Of a DNA stretch of 8,666 bases, positions 6,133 to 8,666 are shown one piece after another. The position numbers were made by a program, and so were the translations under genes. The notes below the pieces were generated by a model. The model was not told the DNA's origin, made no database searches, and saw only the letters and a list, made by a program, of their open reading frames with translations. The stretch comes from Candidatus Aminicenantota bacterium (GTDB lineage Bacteria; Acidobacteriota; UBA6911; RPQK01; JAJDTT01). Each line of letters begins with the position of its first letter. The stretch's first letter is position 1. Where the stretch lies: positions 1-8,666 of the forward strand of contig JAPOYZ010000492.1 of NCBI GenBank assembly GCA_026706325.1. The letters are read 5' to 3'.

Positions 6133-6408
6133 ATGTGCACGACACTAACCATCGACGAAGACATCGCCGTTCGGATCCAGGACCTGTGGCGGTGCCACGG
6201 ATACTCTTTGAAGCAGGTCATCAATCGACTGTTGCGCGAAGGACTGCGAAGCAGCCGGCCACCGCCGGATGCCAAACCCTATCGCACGAGGACCGCCAAG
6301 CTCGGCCTGAAACCCGGCTTCGACGCCGCCGGATTCAATCAACTGGTGGACGAACTGGAGGCGGAGGAGCACCAAAAATCTGGAGAAGAACCCCATGAAC
6401 GGCGCTGA
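6133..6408 (+). CDS. Ribbon-helix-helix antitoxin-like protein, no toxin partner
   Basis: A 91-residue protein opening MCTTLTIDEDIAVRIQDL, the beta strand and first helix of a VapB-type (DUF2191-like) ribbon-helix-helix antitoxin. The second helix is YSLKQVINRLLREGL (about residues 24-38). The C-terminal YRTRTAKLGLKPGFDAAGFNQLVDELEAEE resembles the toxin-wrapping tail of this family. These antitoxins are normally followed by a PIN-domain VapC ribonuclease; here the next gene is a ThDP enzyme that overlaps its last 14 bases. It therefore looks like an orphan antitoxin, or one used as the local transcription regulator. The ATG at 6133 is chosen because the family alignment starts there and it fits the promoter. 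The in-frame GTG at 6097, next to the Rieske stop, would add 12 residues. A nested palindrome directly upstream suggests autoregulation, which would also control the ThDP gene. Confidence 0.8.
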   Translation: MCTTLTIDEDIAVRIQDLWRCHGYSLKQVINRLLREGLRSSRPPPDAKPYRTRTAKLGLKPGFDAAGFNQLVDELEAEEHQKSGEEPHERR

Positions 6409-8032
6409 TGCCATCGTCAAGATCTTGCAAATGGAAGGGATCCGGCAGGTCTTCTGCTACCCCTTGACCAACCTCTTGGACGCCCTGGCCCGGGCCGGCG
6501 TCCGCATCCTCAGCTCCCGGCAGGAGCGGGTCGCCGGCAACATGGCCGACGGCGTCTCCCGGTCCACCAACGGCCGGCAGATCGGCGTCTTCACGGTCCA
6601 GTCCCGCGCCGGCGCCGAGAACGCATTCGCAGGAGTGGCCCACTCCTTCACCGATTCCACCCCCGTCCTCTTCCTGCCGGGGCACGCGGGTCTGGACCAG
6701 ATCGGGACCCATCCCTCCTTCGACTGCGTCGACAACTACCGGGCCACCACCAAGATGGCCAACAAGGTGATCTCTCCCGAGCTGGCGCCGAGCCGGTTGC
6801 GGCACGCCTTCACCGCCCTGCGCTCGGGGAGGCCGGGCCCGGTGATGCTGGAGGTGCTGGACGATGCCTGCAAGGCGGAGTTCAAGGGCGACCTGGAATA
6901 CACGCCGATCCCCCGGATGCGGGTGGCGGCCGATCCGGGAGCGGTGGAAGAGGCCGCCGAGCGCCTGCTCCGTGCCGAGCGTCCCATGATCTGGGCCGGA
7001 CAGGGTGTCCTCTACGCCGAGGCGAGCCGGGAACTGGTGGAGGTGGCCGAGATTCTGGGCATCCCCGTCATGACGACCCTGCAGGGGAAGAGCGGTTTCC
7101 CCGAACGCCATGAGCTCTCGGCCGGCGTCGGCGCCTACTCCGTCACCCTCATGGCGCGGCACTACCTGGCCGAATCCGACCTGATCCTGGCCGTGGGGTC
7201 CAGTCTCACAGTGGCACCATTCACGCCGCCGATCCCGCCTGGGAAAGCCATCATCCACGCCACCGTGGACCCGTCCGACATCAACAAGGAATACCCGGCG
7301 GTGCTCCCCGTCGTGGCCGACGCCAAGCTGTTCCTGGCGCAACTGGCCGAGGTCTTGAAGTCCAAGGTGGGAAAAGGCCGGGAGGCCCATCGCCGGGAGA
7401 CGGCCGAGACCCTCTCCCGGCTGCGGAACGCGTGGCTGGAGGAATTCGAGTCCCTCTTCAGTGACGACTCCCAACCCGTCAACGGATACCGGATGTTCCG
7501 GGAGCTCTGGTCGGTCATCGACCCGGACACGTCCATCGTGACCCACGAATCGGGAGCCTCGCGGGACATCCAGAGCGTCTTCTACCGGGCCAACACGCCC
7601 CGGAGCTACCTGGGATGGGGCCAGTCCTCGCAACTGGGCTTTTCCCTGGGTCTGGCCATGGGAGCCAAGATCGCCAATCCGGACAAGCTGGTGGTCAACG
7701 TCATGGGGGACGCCTCCGTGGGAATGACCGGGATGGACTGGGAGACGGCGGTCCGGGAGAACATCCCCATCCTCACCGTGATCAAGCACGATTCCATCTT
7801 CAGCGGCTATGACCGCCACATCCCCGTGGCCATCGAACGCTACAAGCTCTCGACCCAGACCGGGGACTACGCCAACGTGGCGCGGGCCCTGGGCTGCCAT
7901 GCGGAAAAGGTCGAAACGGTCCAAGACCTGCAGCCGGCCCTGAAGCGGGCGATTCAGGCCACCAAAGACGGCCAGCCGGCCGTCGTCGACGTGATCACCG
8001 CCGAGACCCGCAAGCTCTCCAAGATTTTCTGA
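6395..8032 (+). CDS. Thiamine-diphosphate-dependent enzyme, acetolactate synthase-like
   Basis: A 545-residue protein with the three-domain layout of the acetolactate synthase / benzoylformate decarboxylase superfamily: N-terminal pyrimidine-binding domain (about 1-165), central domain (about 180-325) and C-terminal pyrophosphate-binding domain (about 365-540). The conserved cofactor-activating glutamate is probably Glu44 (SSRQERVAGNMADG). The usual metal/pyrophosphate motif GDG...NN is altered: Gly438-Asp439-Ala440 (VMGDASVGMTGMDWETAVRENIP), then KHD, where Asp466 sits 27 residues after Asp439, the place of the normal Asn metal ligand. The family makes or breaks C-C bonds next to a carbonyl (2-oxo acid decarboxylation, carboligation, acyl-CoA cleavage); the specific reaction is unknown. 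There is no ACT regulatory subunit nearby, so biosynthetic acetolactate synthase is unlikely. The ATG at 6395 has GGAGAAG at 6382-6388. It overlaps the antitoxin-like gene by 14 bases and is probably co-transcribed and coupled with it. Confidence 0.92.
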   Translation: MNGADAIVKILQMEGIRQVFCYPLTNLLDALARAGVRILSSRQERVAGNMADGVSRSTNGRQIGVFTVQSRAGAENAFAGVAHSFTDSTPVLFLPGHAGLDQIGTHPSFDCVDNYRATTKMANKVISPELAPSRLRHAFTALRSGRPGPVMLEVLDDACKAEFKGDLEYTPIPRMRVAADPGAVEEAAERLLRAERPMIWAGQGVLYAEASRELVEVAEILGIPVMTTLQGKSGFPERHELSAGVGAYSVTLMARHYLAESDLILAVGSSLTVAPFTPPIPPGKAIIHATVDPSDINKEYPAVLPVVADAKLFLAQLAEVLKSKVGKGREAHRRETAETLSRLRNAWLEEFESLFSDDSQPVNGYRMFRELWSVIDPDTSIVTHESGASRDIQSVFYRANTPRSYLGWGQSSQLGFSLGLAMGAKIANPDKLVVNVMGDASVGMTGMDWETAVRENIPILTVIKHDSIFSGYDRHIPVAIERYKLSTQTGDYANVARALGCHAEKVETVQDLQPALKRAIQATKDGQPAVVDVITAETRKLSKIF

Positions 8033-8055
8033 GGAAGAGAGGAAGAATGGCGGAG

Positions 8056-8086
8056 AGTCTGCGATAGCGATACGCAGCAACAGACT
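8056..8086 (+). promoter_or_regulatory. Possible hairpin/operator before the second ribbon-helix-helix gene
   Basis: AGTCTG (8056-8061) is the reverse complement of CAGACT (8081-8086), and CTGCG (8059-8063) can alternatively pair with CGCAG (8073-8077). The loop holds GCGATA twice in tandem with one base slip (around 8061-8072). There is no U-tract, so it is not a clear terminator for the ThDP gene. Its place just ahead of a DNA-binding-protein gene makes an autoregulatory operator possible. Confidence 0.3.
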
Positions 8087-8102
8087 GAAAGGAATCGATC
8101 AG

Positions 8103-8336
8103 ATGCCTAAAGAGACCTTCAGGGTTCATACGGACAGCAGAATACTCCGGAAATTGGACAGGCTTGCCAGGCAACAGGACCGGTCACGCGACGACATCGT
8201 GAACGAAGCGATCGATAATGTTCTTGAACGGTACTCGTGGCAGGAACAACGAGTCCAAGCGGGAATCGAGGCAGCCGATCAAGGCCGATTCGCCGGAACA
8301 GCCGAGATGCAACGGTTATTCGGCAAGTATGGGTAG
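8103..8336 (+). CDS. CopG/ParD-like ribbon-helix-helix protein, probable orphan antitoxin
   Basis: A 77-residue protein. FRVHTDSRILRKLDRLARQQDRSRDDIVNEAIDNVLERY (about residues 6-44) is a ribbon-helix-helix DNA-binding domain of the CopG/ParD type: strand, helix, turn with the SRDD helix cap, helix. The tail QEQRVQAGIEAADQGRFAGTAEMQRLFGKYG resembles the C-terminal region of ParD-like antitoxins, which holds the ParE/RelE toxin. AAAGGA near 8088-8093 precedes the ATG at 8103. A ParE toxin usually follows within a few bases. Here only a 39-codon ORF starting MIVRLRWPNEF (8340-8459) follows, with no further ParE features. The protein is therefore an orphan antitoxin, a remnant of a toxin-antitoxin pair, or a stand-alone regulator. 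Base composition begins to drop in GC from here on, unlike the upstream operon, which hints at separately acquired DNA. Confidence 0.82.
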   Translation: MPKETFRVHTDSRILRKLDRLARQQDRSRDDIVNEAIDNVLERYSWQEQRVQAGIEAADQGRFAGTAEMQRLFGKYG

Positions 8337-8339
8337 TGC

Positions 8340-8459
8340 ATGATCGTACGTCTCCGATGGCCTAACGAATTCGGGAATGAGTATCGTCCATCGTCTGGTT
8401 TGGTAGAATCATTCAAGAAGCTTGAGTTTCTTGTGTTCTCGATTTTTCTTCGTCAATAG
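8340..8459 (+). pseudogene. Possible ParE-type toxin remnant (39 codons)
   Basis: A short ORF begins three bases after the stop of the ParD-like gene, where a toxin gene would be expected. Its start MIVRLRW loosely resembles the first strand of ParE/RelE toxins, but the rest (PNEFGNEYRPSSG...FSIFLRQ) does not continue with family features, and the DNA is AT-rich (21 of 60 bases G or C in 8401-8460). It is either a decayed toxin start or chance. It has no Shine-Dalgarno of its own beyond possible coupling. Confidence 0.2.
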
Positions 8460-8482
8460 TCACCAAAGAACGGAGGAATGCC

Positions 8483-8666
8483 ATGGCTGGGAATGACCTG
8501 TCCGTGGAGACCACGATCTTTAAGCGACACAAGGCCGAGTTCGAACGTGATCATCGCTGGGAATGGATCATCATTCATGGTGATGACTACGTGGAGTTCT
8601 TTGAGGACTTCCAAGTTGCTGCGCAGACCGCGGTGGCCCGTTTTGGACGGGGGCCTTACCTGATTC
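8483..8666 (+). CDS. Conserved hypothetical protein, 5' part only (cut by window end)
   Basis: An open frame from the ATG at 8483 runs to the end of the window with at least 61 codons and no stop. A good Shine-Dalgarno, GGAGG at 8472-8476, lies six bases before the ATG. The protein begins MAGNDLSVETTIFKRHKAEF and continues WEWIIIHGDDYVEFFEDFQVAAQTAVARFGRGPYLI. The pattern of a charged helix, then W-x-hydrophobic-HG-D/E, then F-x-D/T-F-x-x-A, then RFG-x-x-P-hydrophobic-L is like small DUF5678-type hypothetical proteins, which I recall as often being followed by a retropepsin-like protease gene. That family assignment is tentative. The function is unknown. The other forward frame through this stretch (start 8478) lacks such a pattern and is a shadow. 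Confidence 0.65.
   Translation, partial: MAGNDLSVETTIFKRHKAEFERDHRWEWIIIHGDDYVEFFEDFQVAAQTAVARFGRGPYLI

Noticed and set aside
6395..8032. Biosynthetic acetolactate synthase (IlvB/IlvI)
   Set aside because: No regulatory ACT subunit or other branched-chain amino acid genes are nearby, and the metal motif differs from IlvB; a catabolic ThDP enzyme fits the context better.
6335..8080. Long minus-strand open frame of 581 codons
   Set aside because: Antisense shadow of the ThDP gene; no recognisable domain, while the plus strand carries clear ThDP motifs.
8478..8663. Plus-strand 61-codon frame at the window end
   Set aside because: It is out of frame with the better-supported gene at 8483, which has a well-spaced GGAGG and a protein-like composition.

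Overview
The window is high-GC bacterial DNA in which every convincing gene lies on the + strand. It probably comes from an environmental, uncultured-type bacterium with large catabolic gene sets. The exact phylum cannot be read from the sequence; Acidobacteriota or a similar soil or sponge-associated lineage is only a guess, based on GC, gene types and the GC-rich hairpin repeats. There are no rRNA, tRNA, insertion-sequence or CRISPR features.

Layout: positions 158-2205 carry an aldo/keto reductase and a DUF523-DUF1722 (TudS/YbgA-type) fusion protein. After a structured 95-bp leader comes a tight three-gene run at 2304-5492: a Gfo/Idh/MocA oxidoreductase and two tandem paralogous amidohydrolases (COG2159 / Amidohydro_2). 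These are separated by only 17 and 10 bp and have good ribosome binding sites. Three perfectly phased 28-bp hairpin repeats follow (5464-5547). The first lies inside the end of the second amidohydrolase gene and supplies its C-terminal residues. A fourth, diverged hairpin lies at 5576-5594. Next come a small Rieske [2Fe-2S] protein (5617-6096), a ribbon-helix-helix antitoxin-like gene without a toxin (6133-6408), and a thiamine-diphosphate (ThDP) enzyme (6395-8032) whose start overlaps the end of the antitoxin-like gene. The last part becomes more AT-rich. It holds a second orphan ribbon-helix-helix gene (8103-8336), a region of about 145 bp without a convincing gene, and the start of a small conserved hypothetical gene that runs off the window (8483 onward).

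Working hypothesis: Gfo/Idh oxidoreductase, two metal-dependent amidohydrolases, Rieske protein and ThDP C-C bond enzyme form a catabolic cassette for an oxygenated or carboxylated organic compound, perhaps with the aldo/keto reductase. In such a cassette the amidohydrolases would hydrolyse or decarboxylate, the ThDP enzyme would cleave or form a C-C bond next to a carbonyl, and the dehydrogenases would handle alcohol/aldehyde/sugar oxidation states. The substrate cannot be deduced. The most unusual points are the hairpin array used as coding sequence, the non-canonical metal motif of the ThDP enzyme (GDA with Asp instead of the usual Asn), and a toxin-less antitoxin gene with a possible leaderless promoter/operator directly upstream of, and overlapping, the ThDP gene.
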